Of a stretch of 8,470 bases of DNA, positions 1 to 6,362 are shown in pieces. The notes under the pieces were generated by a model. The model was not told the origin of the DNA. It saw only the letters and a list, made by a program, of their open reading frames with translations, and searched no databases. The stretch is taken from positions 1 to 8,470 of the forward strand of contig CAPHZB010000060.1 in assembly GCA_948629335.1 (NCBI GenBank), written 5' to 3'. Each line of letters opens with the position of its first letter. Positions within the stretch are counted from its first letter, which is position 1. Source of the stretch: an uncultured Bacilli bacterium. GTDB taxonomy: Bacteria > Bacillota_I > Bacilli_A > RF39 > UBA660. Both the position numbers and the translations under genes were made by a program.

Positions 1-138
1 TTATTCTGTCTCAAAAGAAAAATCCCCAAAATTTATTTTTCAGGGAAAATTTCTGATAAATGAATTCAAAATTTCTAAAATAATAAGGCCTCACATCCTA
101 TATATTTTACAAATATATAAAAAGCTTTTTTATGTTCC
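1..138. other. AT-rich stretch without a recognisable gene, left edge
   Basis: No open frame with a plausible start and ribosome binding site lies here on either strand. The stretch follows the broken end of the abiEii toxin gene, where the toxin's missing C-terminal third would be expected. I cannot read that part of the protein in any frame. It contains three copies of AAAATTT (28, 46, 68), an all-AT inverted repeat of 9-bp arms at 99-119 (loop TAC), and a weak CCC/GGGG hairpin near 24-45 followed by T-rich sequence on the minus strand. That hairpin could be a poor terminator for the abiE transcript. The motif TCTGTCTCAAAA near the edge vaguely recalls insertion-sequence ends, without proof. 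Confidence 0.4.
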
Positions 139-663
139 TTATTTAAAAATAGGATCTAACTTTTCTTTAATTTGTTCCTTTGAATTTATAAGTAAACTAA
201 CGCTTTCTTTAAAAATATCTAAATCAAAACAATAGTTATCTTGTTCTATATTAAATAATTTATGAACTCCAATATCTAATTTTGTATTTATTATATATCC
301 ATTAGAATCTATTAATCTTATATTGACTCTCTTTCCATCATAGTCCTAATGGTACAATTTTTCTATTTTACCCTCTATTGCAATACTAATGATGTCTTTT
401 ATTTCATTTAATTTTAATATAAAATCATTTATTGAATCGTCTTCCAAAGAGTATTTAATAAAATCCATATCTAAATCTCTAGTAGCTCTACGGTTATCTT
501 TAGAAATAGAATGCATTACAACACCACCTTTAATGGTAATATACTTTGAAAAATTACTCTTTGCTATTTTTAAAAGAATTATATCTTGTGCAACTTTAGA
601 AATAGCATCATCTCTTTTATAACCTATCTGGGTATATTGCTCTACTAATTTACTTAAATTCAT
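139..663 (-). pseudogene. abiEii: Broken AbiEii/AbiGii-family nucleotidyltransferase toxin
   Basis: This is the toxin half of a type IV AbiE toxin-antitoxin pair; the family is made of nucleotidyltransferase-like proteins that block growth and abort phage infection. The frame opens at ATG 663 and reads 105 residues, including the nucleotidyltransferase signature: KGG near residue 46, then RRATRDLD near 58-65 with the two metal-type aspartates. TAG at 346-348 stops it. The same frame then continues for 68 more codons with convincing family sequence (DYDGKRV, then TKLDIGVHKL, then LLINSKEQI) to a TAA at 139-141. A single TAG is therefore the simplest lesion. The tail is also too short: relatives run to about 250-300 residues, and the C-terminal part after the EQI segment is missing. 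The start overlaps the abiEi stop (TAATG) with GAGGTG five bases upstream, as expected for translational coupling. The product is very probably inactive. Confidence 0.85.
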
Positions 664-1211
664 TAAAACACCTCGTCTTGTAATATTCCAAGTATTTTAT
701 CATTATTTGCAAAATATTGTAAATACTCTTCTATTTTACTGATATCCAATTTATCCGCAATTTTTCTATAATTGGATATAATTTCTTTATATAAATCATA
801 TCCAATTTTGTTTTTATTTCTTGCTAAATCAATTAATAACCGCTCTTTATCATAAATATTTATAGTTACACCTTCATACACAATTTGAATACTACCTAAT
901 TTATAAAGACTATCCTTCATACGAGTTTGTTTAATATCTTTATCATGTATTCTTGTATTAGCATCGCGTGTTGCCAAATATATCTTAGAAGGAATTATAT
1001 CTGTAAAATTATAATAATAATATGCCGATTCCCCTGTAATAATCGCATAAGGATATTTTTTCATTAAAATCGCTAAATAATGCACTTCTGGATTATCTGA
1101 ATAAATACCTTTTTCTATTTTATATATTTCTTTATTACTTATAGCTTTTCGTATTTGATATGTTGTCTTATATATTTTTTTTATTTCACTATGGTTATAT
1201 AACATTTTCAT
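663..1211 (-). CDS. abiEi: AbiEi-family antitoxin / autorepressor of type IV TA system
   Basis: This is the antitoxin and transcriptional repressor of the AbiE system. About 182 residues from ATG 1211, or 180 from ATG 1205, match the family's length. The N-terminal 60 residues form the winged-helix domain, with the typical pattern of a helix-turn-helix ending in IYKIEKGIYSD. The rest (ITGESAYYYYNF, then KIYLATRD, then INIYDKERLLIDL) is the AbiEi C-terminal domain that in relatives is needed for toxin neutralisation. An upstream TTG at 1217 is in frame, but no start here has a Shine-Dalgarno sequence. The promoter's -10 ends at 1222, so the transcript is nearly leaderless and ATG 1211 is my preferred start. 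It overlaps abiEii by one base pair. Because the toxin is broken, this gene is an intact antitoxin without a working partner nearby. It may persist through self-regulation or by neutralising related toxins (inference). Confidence 0.85.
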   Translation of the reverse strand: MKMLYNHSEIKKIYKTTYQIRKAISNKEIYKIEKGIYSDNPEVHYLAILMKKYPYAIITGESAYYYYNFTDIIPSKIYLATRDANTRIHDKDIKQTRMKDSLYKLGSIQIVYEGVTINIYDKERLLIDLARNKNKIGYDLYKEIISNYRKIADKLDISKIEEYLQYFANNDKILGILQDEVF

Positions 1212-1221
1212 CGCCAATATA

Positions 1222-1250
1222 ATTTTAACCTAATCATACCATTTGGTCAA
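1222..1250 (-). promoter_or_regulatory. Sigma-A-type promoter of abiEi
   Basis: On the minus strand TTGACC (1250-1245) and TAAAAT (1227-1222) are separated by exactly 17 bases. Each box matches consensus in 5 of 6 positions. Transcription would start around 1215, only a few bases before ATG 1211, leaving no room for a ribosome binding site. The abiEi message is therefore predicted to be leaderless or nearly so. Confidence 0.75.
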
Positions 1251-1274
1251 CTACATCTGGTATAATTAGGTTAA
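1225..1274. promoter_or_regulatory. Inverted repeat, probable AbiEi operator
   Basis: Two 17-bp arms (1225-1241 and 1258-1274), core TAACCTAATNATACCA, match in inverted orientation with one mismatch and a 16-base gap. The downstream arm covers the promoter spacer and touches the -10. The upstream arm lies just behind the -35, and the -35 itself sits in the gap. AbiEi proteins are known to repress their own operons by binding inverted repeats in the promoter, so this placement fits an autoregulatory operator. A weaker third copy (TTAACCTTATTTATCC, 11 of 16) may lie at 1286-1301. Confidence 0.75.
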
Positions 1275-1357
1275 TTTTTATATTTTTAACCTTATTTATC
1301 CTTTTTCGTACCAAATTTTCTTAAGCCTGTACATTTTATCTAAATTATTTTAAACTT

Positions 1358-1386
1358 AAAAAAGCCTAGATACAATTCTAGGACTC
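1358..1386 (-). terminator. Rho-independent terminator of the ABC exporter operon
   Basis: The minus strand shows a CCTAGA/TCTAGG stem with a six-base loop, extended through AG...CT with a small bulge, and then a run of six T. It begins four bases beyond the permease stop codon. The A-rich 5' side means it could also work on the plus strand, but no plus-strand gene needs it. Confidence 0.8.
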
Positions 1387-1389
1387 TTT

Positions 1390-2709
1390 TTATTTTTGTT
1401 TTAAAGCTTTAAACATTTTTTTCCATAATCCTTCTGATGAATAATTCAAAATTCCTACTTTATAAATTTTAAGCCCAAAGTGAATTAACAAGTAATCAAA
1501 GAAGATGGAAATCAAAATAGAAACAATAACATCTATTACTCCAATCTGTCCTATTACAAGTAAAGATGGAGATAAAATGGCTGAAATTAAAGGTATGTAG
1601 GATAAGATACGTATAAATAATGCTCCTTTAAATGTAGATGCCATAACAGCTAAATAATAACCAACTAATAAAATAATCATAATTGGAGTTTGTAATTGTT
1701 GGAAATCTTCTGTATTCGTCGTAATAGAAGCTAAAATTCCTGCAAGAAGCGAATAAGCAATAAAGGTCACAATCATAAGAATTAAAGAAAGTGGAATGAT
1801 ATAAGTAAGTTGTGATGCAAAACTACTTTCAAATACTTTAGAAACTGTTCCTCCAATTACGGTATCTATTCCTGTAAATAAATGATTTGAAGAAAGAAGA
1901 TTCTTTACAATAAAGCCTATAAGAACATACACAATTAAAAGACCACCCTGTAGTAAAACAAATAAGTTTCCTGCAAGTACTTTTGATGTAAAATGGGTCT
2001 TTGGACTTACATTCGAAATAATAATTTCCATTCCCCTTGTTGTTTTTTCATCATTTACTTCTGCACCAATCATTTGTACTAAAAAGATTGTTAACATGAA
2101 AAATGGTAAAATAACCATAGGAAATACAGTTTTCATAATCATTCCTGCATTTTCATCCTCTGTTTTTTTCGATTCATCTAAAATTTCTCTTTTAATATCA
2201 ACTTGTCCTACAATCTTATTTACCTCTTCTAAAGGAATACTTGACTCACTCGTTGCAATCATTGTTTTTGTATTATTGATAGCTGTTGCAAGTAACTGGT
2301 AATCGACTGTATCCATATATCCATCACTCATTAAAGTAACATCTAAAACCTTTTCTTTGTCATTTTTCAAAACAAATGCGTATTTTTTACTCTCTCCACG
2401 AATAAAATCTGTAATCTCCCCTTCTTCTGCATAGGGAAGAACTTCATATGTATTACTATCTTCTCCATAATATCCTATATCCATAGCATGAATTTGTTCT
2501 TTTAAAATGTCATAAGACTTGTTGGTTTCATCTACTATATAAATTTGAATTGGTTCATCAAAATCCCCACCAAAGAATTTTATAATAGAACTGATATTAA
2601 AAAGGCCTACAATTCCTAAACATAAAAGAATGTTTGCTAAAACGAACCATTTTGTCTTAATTTTTCTTTTTAAACTCATTCCTGTTAGAAAAAATAATTT
2701 ATTTCTCAT
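1390..2709 (-). CDS. ABC-2 type exporter permease, NatB-like
   Basis: This is the membrane half of an ABC exporter that pairs with the ATPase encoded just upstream. The 439-residue protein (from ATG 2709) has the NatB/YhaP layout. One helix lies near residues 21-43, followed by a large extracytoplasmic domain (about 45-190). A cluster of five or six helices then fills about 194-415. Between the second and third helices is the cytoplasmic coupling segment reading VNDEKTTRGMEIIISN, conserved in ABC-2 permeases that re-form after recruitment by the ATPase. The substrate cannot be read from sequence; relatives export sodium, drugs or antimicrobial peptides. A GTG at 2718 is in frame, but AGGTAGGTG six bases before ATG 2709 favours the ATG. 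The gene overlaps the ATPase gene by 11 bases, so the two are probably translationally coupled. The operon's terminator follows directly. Confidence 0.88.
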   Translation of the reverse strand: MRNKLFFLTGMSLKRKIKTKWFVLANILLCLGIVGLFNISSIIKFFGGDFDEPIQIYIVDETNKSYDILKEQIHAMDIGYYGEDSNTYEVLPYAEEGEITDFIRGESKKYAFVLKNDKEKVLDVTLMSDGYMDTVDYQLLATAINNTKTMIATSESSIPLEEVNKIVGQVDIKREILDESKKTEDENAGMIMKTVFPMVILPFFMLTIFLVQMIGAEVNDEKTTRGMEIIISNVSPKTHFTSKVLAGNLFVLLQGGLLIVYVLIGFIVKNLLSSNHLFTGIDTVIGGTVSKVFESSFASQLTYIIPLSLILMIVTFIAYSLLAGILASITTNTEDFQQLQTPIMIILLVGYYLAVMASTFKGALFIRILSYIPLISAILSPSLLVIGQIGVIDVIVSILISIFFDYLLIHFGLKIYKVGILNYSSEGLWKKMFKALKQK

Positions 2710-3592
2710 AGGATTCACCTACCTTCTCAATAAATATCTCATTTAAACTAGCCTCTTCCACTACAAATTTTGTAATATTTGCATCCTTTAATTTTTTAAA
2801 TACAAGTGGAACAACATCTTGATTTTCTATCTTGACAATATATTCATTTTCATAACGAACATCGATGACTCCTTTTGTTTTTTTGATTTCTTCAACATCA
2901 AAATCTCCTTGTATGAAAATATTCTGCTTTTGATAATCTTCTTTTATATCTTTCAAATAGCCCTCTAAAACACTTTTTCCATGGAGAAGAACAACTAATT
3001 TCTTACAAAATAATTCCACATGATCCATACGATGTGATGAGAAAATAATCATACTTCCTGATTTAGATAACTCTAAGATTTCTTTTTTGAATAGTTCAAT
3101 ATTAAATGGATCAAGTCCTGAAAATGGTTCATCTAAAATTAATAGTTTAGGTTCATTTAAAATGGCTGTAATAAATTGTATTTTTTGTTGATTTCCTTTT
3201 GATAATTCTTTAATTTTTTTATGTTTATATTCTGTAATAGAAAACTTTTCAAGCAATATATCTAATCTTTCTTCTATCTTCTTTTTACTCATTCCTTTTA
3301 AAGTTCCATAAAAAATACATTGATCATATACCGTTAATTTTGTAAGTAAACTTCTTTCTTCTGTTAAAAAACCAATTTTATCAGTTAAATCATAATCAAT
3401 CTTTTTTCCATCTAAGGTAATAGATCCTTTTGTTGGGTCAATTAACCCCATAATCATACGAAACGTCGTTGTTTTTCCTGCTCCATTGACTCCAAGTAGA
3501 CCAAATATCTCCCCTTCTTTTACTGTAAAAGATAAATCATCTACTGCTAAAAAATCTCCATAATATTTTGTAACATGTTCTACTTTAAGCAT
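2699..3592 (-). CDS. ABC transporter ATP-binding protein, NatA-like
   Basis: This is the ATPase that powers the adjacent NatB-like permease. It has 297 residues with all nucleotide-binding motifs in order: Walker A GVNGAGKTT at 34-42, a Q-loop region reading LTEER near 76-80 with Glu in place of the usual Gln, signature LSKGNQ at 130-135 instead of LSGGQ, Walker B LILDEP at 151-156, D-loop SGLD at 158-161, and the H-loop histidine at 187. The variant Q-loop and signature are usual for the NatA/YhaQ branch and do not suggest loss of function. A C-terminal extension (about 215-297) matches the DUF4162-type domain of this branch. GGAGGA lies about eight bases before ATG 3592, and the preceding gene ends ten bases upstream. 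Direct export of a toxic compound is the likely role, with the substrate unknown. Confidence 0.92.
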   Translation of the reverse strand: MLKVEHVTKYYGDFLAVDDLSFTVKEGEIFGLLGVNGAGKTTTFRMIMGLIDPTKGSITLDGKKIDYDLTDKIGFLTEERSLLTKLTVYDQCIFYGTLKGMSKKKIEERLDILLEKFSITEYKHKKIKELSKGNQQKIQFITAILNEPKLLILDEPFSGLDPFNIELFKKEILELSKSGSMIIFSSHRMDHVELFCKKLVVLLHGKSVLEGYLKDIKEDYQKQNIFIQGDFDVEEIKKTKGVIDVRYENEYIVKIENQDVVPLVFKKLKDANITKFVVEEASLNEIFIEKVGESYEK

Positions 3593-3602
3593 AAAATCCT
3601 CC

Positions 3603-4022
3603 TTAATTTTTTATTTTAATAATTAAATAAAATACGAGATATAAAATGAGCTGCATTCCTACTAAAAGTCCTAACTCTCTAGCTAGCGACATCTGATTTA
3701 AAAATGCACATGCAATACTCGCAATTGCTTCTATAGAGATGCTAAGCCTAAATGTACAAGCCATAGCCATATGATAAATATATTTATATCGCTCATCTGT
3801 TTCTTTCATTTCTATGTGGTGCTTTATTTTCTCACTTTTCAATGAACTAAAAACAAGAATTAAAAAATAGACCGCAACTGCTAAAATTCCTAAAACAAAT
3901 CCTAGTAGATAAGAGTGAATTTCTTCTTTTTGTGTATCCGAAAAAGCATAAATCAAAACAATCATTCCAACCCCTAAACATAAAAGGGCACCAACAAGTT
4001 TATGTTTTATATATTTACTCAT
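3603..4022 (-). CDS. Four-helix membrane protein partnered with small XRE repressor
   Basis: The product is 139 residues with four predicted membrane helices (about 9-27, 37-59, 86-107 and 113-135). A short cytoplasmic loop between helices 2 and 3 carries the motif KETDER (73-78). Small membrane proteins with an E/D-E-R motif in this loop (DUF2178-like, by memory) are often encoded next to a YozG-like repressor in Bacillota; their biochemical role is unknown. Here the gene overlaps the repressor by eight bases, has a strong AGGAGGAGAG site before ATG 4022, and is followed after ten bases by the ATPase gene. It therefore belongs to the exporter operon. It could modulate the repressor or the transporter, which is inference only. 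Confidence 0.75.
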   Translation of the reverse strand: MSKYIKHKLVGALLCLGVGMIVLIYAFSDTQKEEIHSYLLGFVLGILAVAVYFLILVFSSLKSEKIKHHIEMKETDERYKYIYHMAMACTFRLSISIEAIASIACAFLNQMSLARELGLLVGMQLILYLVFYLIIKIKN

Positions 4023-4221
4023 GTCTCTCCTCCTTATAAATAAATATTTCTTCTATTGTTCTTTTAAAATGCGTAGCTATTTTAAAAGCCAATATAATCG
4101 AAGGATTATATTTTCCTTTTTCAATAGAAATAACCGTCTGTCTAGATACCCCAAGTGCGTAGGCAAGTTCTTCTTGCGTTTCTCCTAATGCCTTCCTATA
4201 ATATTCCACTTTATTTTCCAA
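4015..4221 (-). CDS. Small Cro/CI-type (YozG-like) transcriptional repressor
   Basis: This 68-residue protein is almost entirely one HTH_3/XRE domain. The helix-turn-helix reads ETQEELAYALGVSRQTVIS (about 14-32), followed by the typical IEKGKYNPS and a short acidic tail. It should act as a dimeric DNA-binding repressor of its own operon. The frame stays open upstream to 4284, but that extension would run through the operon's promoter and has no ribosome binding site. The real start is TTG 4221, which has AAAGGAGGGG about six bases ahead and gives the usual family length. It is the first gene of the four-gene exporter operon, and a perfect palindrome lies between the transcription start and this gene. 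The signal sensed is not visible in so short a protein. Confidence 0.88.
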   Translation of the reverse strand: MENKVEYYRKALGETQEELAYALGVSRQTVISIEKGKYNPSIILAFKIATHFKRTIEEIFIYKEERHE

Positions 4222-4235
4222 ACAACCCCTCCTTT

Positions 4236-4251
4236 GTAAAGTTAACTTTAC
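4236..4251. promoter_or_regulatory. Perfect 16-bp palindrome, likely repressor operator
   Basis: GTAAAGTTAACTTTAC is a perfect palindrome lying between the -10 box (4256-4261) and the ribosome binding site of the small repressor gene. It covers or immediately follows the expected transcription start. This is the classic place for an autoregulatory operator of a dimeric XRE repressor. In the mRNA it could also fold back on itself close to the ribosome binding site. Confidence 0.7.
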
Positions 4252-4255
4252 TATC

Positions 4256-4284
4256 AGTATAAAACTGTTGCTCCAAATTGTCAA
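4256..4284 (-). promoter_or_regulatory. Sigma-A promoter of the ABC exporter operon
   Basis: TTGACA (4284-4279, perfect -35) and TATACT (4261-4256, 5 of 6) are separated by 17 bases. No terminator lies between this promoter and 1386, so it should drive all four genes from the repressor to the permease. Confidence 0.85.
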
Positions 4285-4341
4285 GTTTATTTTACATTAA
4301 GTAGTACTCTATATAAAATTTTTAATTGCCTTTTCTATGTA

Positions 4342-4366
4342 GAAAAAAAGAGAAGTCTCCTTCTCT
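4342..4366 (-). terminator. Rho-independent terminator of the 419-residue protein gene
   Basis: The minus strand reads AGAGAAG, a four-base GAGA loop, CTTCTCT, and then a run of seven T. The first base pairs of the stem overlap the stop codon of the gene, so termination is immediate. It also insulates the exporter promoter downstream. Confidence 0.85.
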
Positions 4367-5624
4367 ATGTATTTTCTACCCTCTTTTTAGCGGAAGTATA
4401 TGTTTTTTGATACGCCTTCTTTTGGATAACTTTCATTTCTTCTAAAAATGCCTTTTCCCAAATAGGAAAGTCTTCTACTTCACCTAACATCATTTCTAGT
4501 AAATATTCCTCTAATTCTCTTACTTCTGCTTCCCCTAAACACTCCACATATTTTGGGTATTCTCTTGCAAAGACCTGAAGAGACACATTTCCAACCGAAT
4601 AGGATTTCTTTAAAAAACTTCTACTTTCCTTTTCATATTCTAATTGAAATAAAGAGCTAACTACTTCTAAGATATCCTGATACATGATTTCACATTTTAA
4701 CTCATCTTTTTCGATACTGTAAAATTGTCTTACTTTTCCAAGAAGTTTTTTATACTCCTTATTTGTTAAATATGTACTATTTTCTACTTGTGTATTTTTC
4801 TTTTCTGGTGATTCTTTTTTTTCTACTTTTTTATTTTCAAATGAGACTTTTTTCGTATTTTTTTCTTCCATCTTATTTCTTTTAAAATATTCATTTTTCA
4901 TTTCTTTTGAAATAGCAGATAAACAAAATTCTCTTACATGTAATTTTCCTAAATTTTCAAGTACAGTATCTATATCTTCTAAACTATAATCTTGCCAATG
5001 TTCATTTAAAATATGATTCACTTTATTTACATAAACTACTTCATCATTTTTTCTTCCATCAACACATAAAATATCACTTAATGATAGAATCTCTTTTCTT
5101 TGCTTTTTCTCTTCTTCTGTGAGAAGTTCCTGTTCTCTAAGTAATTTACTGAAATAATCCGTTTGTAAATACTCTCTTTTTTGCTTTCTGGAAATTGTTT
5201 GAAAAGAATAATTCTCTATTTTTTGCATATCAAGACATATCGCTTGGACAGAAGAGATTCCTTGTATTTTACTTCTATACGCCATGTACTTAAATATAGA
5301 AACAATTTCTTGATTAGAAAATAAATCTTTTGTAAGACATAAGGAAATTGCATCATAATAAGTAAACACATTTGGTTTCTTTTTTAACTCTTCTAAAGGA
5401 AGTGTAAGGAATTGAATAATAGTATCCATAATTTTTAAGTTTTCATTTTCCACATCCATTTTTCCATTTACTAAGAATGTACGAAAACCTGTTTTCGGAT
5501 TCACAATTACATTACAATTTTTTAAATTTTCTCCTTTATCATACTTATCCATTAATACATTTGTTAACATAGTTGATTTTACTTTTTCTAAAATAGTACA
5601 TAATTTTTTTACTGATTCTTCCAT
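4365..5624 (-). CDS. Unrecognised 419-residue, mostly helical cytoplasmic protein
   Basis: I do not recognise this protein. It has no signal peptide or membrane helix and looks largely alpha-helical and charged. Residues 1-245 form one block that starts with a short beta-like part (NVIVNPKTGFRTFLVNG, about 38-54) and continues as helices. A Lys/Glu-rich linker (about 247-283, with runs such as KKVEKKESPEKK) joins it to a second helical block (about 284-419). That linker suggests two separable domains. No catalytic motif stands out. The gene is a single unit with its own promoter (TTGACA-17-TATACT), an AGAGGTG site before ATG 5624, and its own terminator. The short predicted leader (about 18 bases) and strong promoter suggest real, steady expression. 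Codon usage looks like that of its neighbours. It may be a lineage-specific protein. Confidence 0.7.
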   Translation of the reverse strand: MEESVKKLCTILEKVKSTMLTNVLMDKYDKGENLKNCNVIVNPKTGFRTFLVNGKMDVENENLKIMDTIIQFLTLPLEELKKKPNVFTYYDAISLCLTKDLFSNQEIVSIFKYMAYRSKIQGISSVQAICLDMQKIENYSFQTISRKQKREYLQTDYFSKLLREQELLTEEEKKQRKEILSLSDILCVDGRKNDEVVYVNKVNHILNEHWQDYSLEDIDTVLENLGKLHVREFCLSAISKEMKNEYFKRNKMEEKNTKKVSFENKKVEKKESPEKKNTQVENSTYLTNKEYKKLLGKVRQFYSIEKDELKCEIMYQDILEVVSSLFQLEYEKESRSFLKKSYSVGNVSLQVFAREYPKYVECLGEAEVRELEEYLLEMMLGEVEDFPIWEKAFLEEMKVIQKKAYQKTYTSAKKRVENT

Positions 5625-5648
5625 ATTACACCTCTATCTCGACTTAGT

Positions 5649-5677
5649 AGTATATAGAAGAAATTTACGTTTGTCAA
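5649..5677 (-). promoter_or_regulatory. Sigma-A promoter of the 419-residue protein gene
   Basis: TTGACA (5677-5672) and TATACT (5654-5649) are separated by 17 bases, and transcription would start near 5642, about 18 bases before the start codon. Both boxes are identical to those of the exporter promoter at 4256-4284. Confidence 0.85.
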
Positions 5678-5788
5678 TGTAAACAGAGATATTTTTATTT
5701 AAAAAGCACAGTAATCTGGAAACATTAAAAATTTATATTACAGAATATTCTATCTATTCATCCCATACAATCACAACCTGGATAAACT

Positions 5789-6256
5789 TCATCCTTCTCT
5801 ATTCATTAATCTTTGAATCACATATTCCCTTACTTCTCCTATTTGCATATGTAGACTAACTGCTAATTCACTGTATAAAATTTCCTCTGCTTTTTCAAAA
5901 TAATTTTCATCTATCTCCCCTACTCTTTTTCCGTTCTCAATTCGCCTTTGGTTTCTAAGATATGCTGTTTTAATGATTTGAATTAAACCTTCGTGCGAAT
6001 CTGAATTTAGGAGTTTTCTATACTCTTGTTCTAAATTTTTATCATGACAGTCAAGCGGTTCTATATTAGGAATATTTTTTAATAATTGTTCTACTTCCTC
6101 GTAGGTCAATACATCCTTAATTTCCTCACTCGAAATAGGAACACGAATGATTAAACTATTATCAGTAATGGGAATCATTTTATATTTCTCTTCACAAATA
6201 TCTTTTATCTCACATACCCTTCTTTTATAAACTACAACATCTCCAATTTTATACAT
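5789..6256 (-). CDS. CarD/CdnL-family transcriptional regulator
   Basis: Members of this family bind the RNA polymerase beta subunit through an N-terminal Tudor-like domain (shared with TRCF/Mfd) and stabilise open promoter complexes. The 155-residue product opens with MYKIGDVVVYKRRVCEIKDI, the family's opening pattern, and continues to YKMIPITDNSLIIRVPIS (about 25-42). The C-terminal helical domain (about 70-155) has the usual layout of LIQIIKTAYLRNQRR, then an FEKAEEILYSELAVSL helix, and ends in a short helix. The total length is typical. An upstream in-frame GTG (6274) would place the GGAGG ribosome binding site inside the gene, so ATG 6256 is the start. The gene appears monocistronic, with its own promoter and a structured leader. 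The loop after VVY is shorter than in many relatives (no GxGV run), so it may be a divergent paralogue. Stop codon TGA. Confidence 0.85.
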   Translation of the reverse strand: MYKIGDVVVYKRRVCEIKDICEEKYKMIPITDNSLIIRVPISSEEIKDVLTYEEVEQLLKNIPNIEPLDCHDKNLEQEYRKLLNSDSHEGLIQIIKTAYLRNQRRIENGKRVGEIDENYFEKAEEILYSELAVSLHMQIGEVREYVIQRLMNREG

Positions 6257-6276
6257 AAAAATCCTCCATTTCACAT

Positions 6277-6316
6277 AAAAACGTAGCCTCCGGCTTTACA
6301 CCAATAAAAGCTACGT
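6277..6316 (-). promoter_or_regulatory. Hairpin leader with T-run before the CarD-like gene
   Basis: In the transcript ACGTAGC pairs with GCTACGT across a 22-base loop, and TTTTT runs on from the stem. Inside it an alternative compact hairpin, AGCC-GGA-GGCT (6285-6295), competes for the same GGCT bases. The structure lies between the predicted CarD promoter and the ribosome binding site. It could be an attenuator, or the terminator of the lipoprotein gene that ends at 6363. I matched it to no known riboswitch. Confidence 0.55.
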
Positions 6317-6327
6317 GTGCTACATAT

Positions 6328-6357
6328 AATATACCACATTTTTTCATTTCATGTAAG
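6328..6357 (-). promoter_or_regulatory. Probable promoter of the CarD-like gene
   Basis: CTTACA (6357-6352, 4 of 6) and TATATT (6333-6328, 5 of 6) are separated by 18 bases, with an A-rich tract just upstream. It sits within 10 bases of the lipoprotein stop codon. The predicted leader is about 65 bases and holds the hairpin at 6277-6316. This is the weakest of the promoters listed here. Confidence 0.5.
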
Positions 6358-6362
6358 TTTTT

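Noticed and set aside
1..20. TCTGTCTCAAAA near the left edge as an insertion-sequence terminal repeat
   Set aside because: The resemblance to IS1182-type ends is from memory and short; no second end or transposase is visible.
119..131. AAAAAGCTTTTTT palindrome as a terminator for the abiE transcript
   Set aside because: It has no loop and little GC, and is expected by chance in such AT-rich DNA.
389..622. Plus-strand open frame of 77 codons
   Set aside because: It is antisense to the abiEii frame, which has clear family motifs, and has no ribosome binding site; it is a shadow.
2096..2302. Plus-strand open frame of 68 codons
   Set aside because: It lies opposite the ABC permease gene and has no ribosome binding site or family resemblance.
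5700..5765. CAGTAAT...ATTACAG inverted repeat as terminator of the CarD-like gene
   Set aside because: The stem is only about five reliable pairs with a loop of more than 20 bases and no GC core.
6281..6316. Known riboswitch (c-di-GMP-I or mini-ykkC) ahead of the CarD-like gene
   Set aside because: A GCC/GGC segment recalls c-di-GMP-I elements, but the conserved flanking helices and loop bases are not present.
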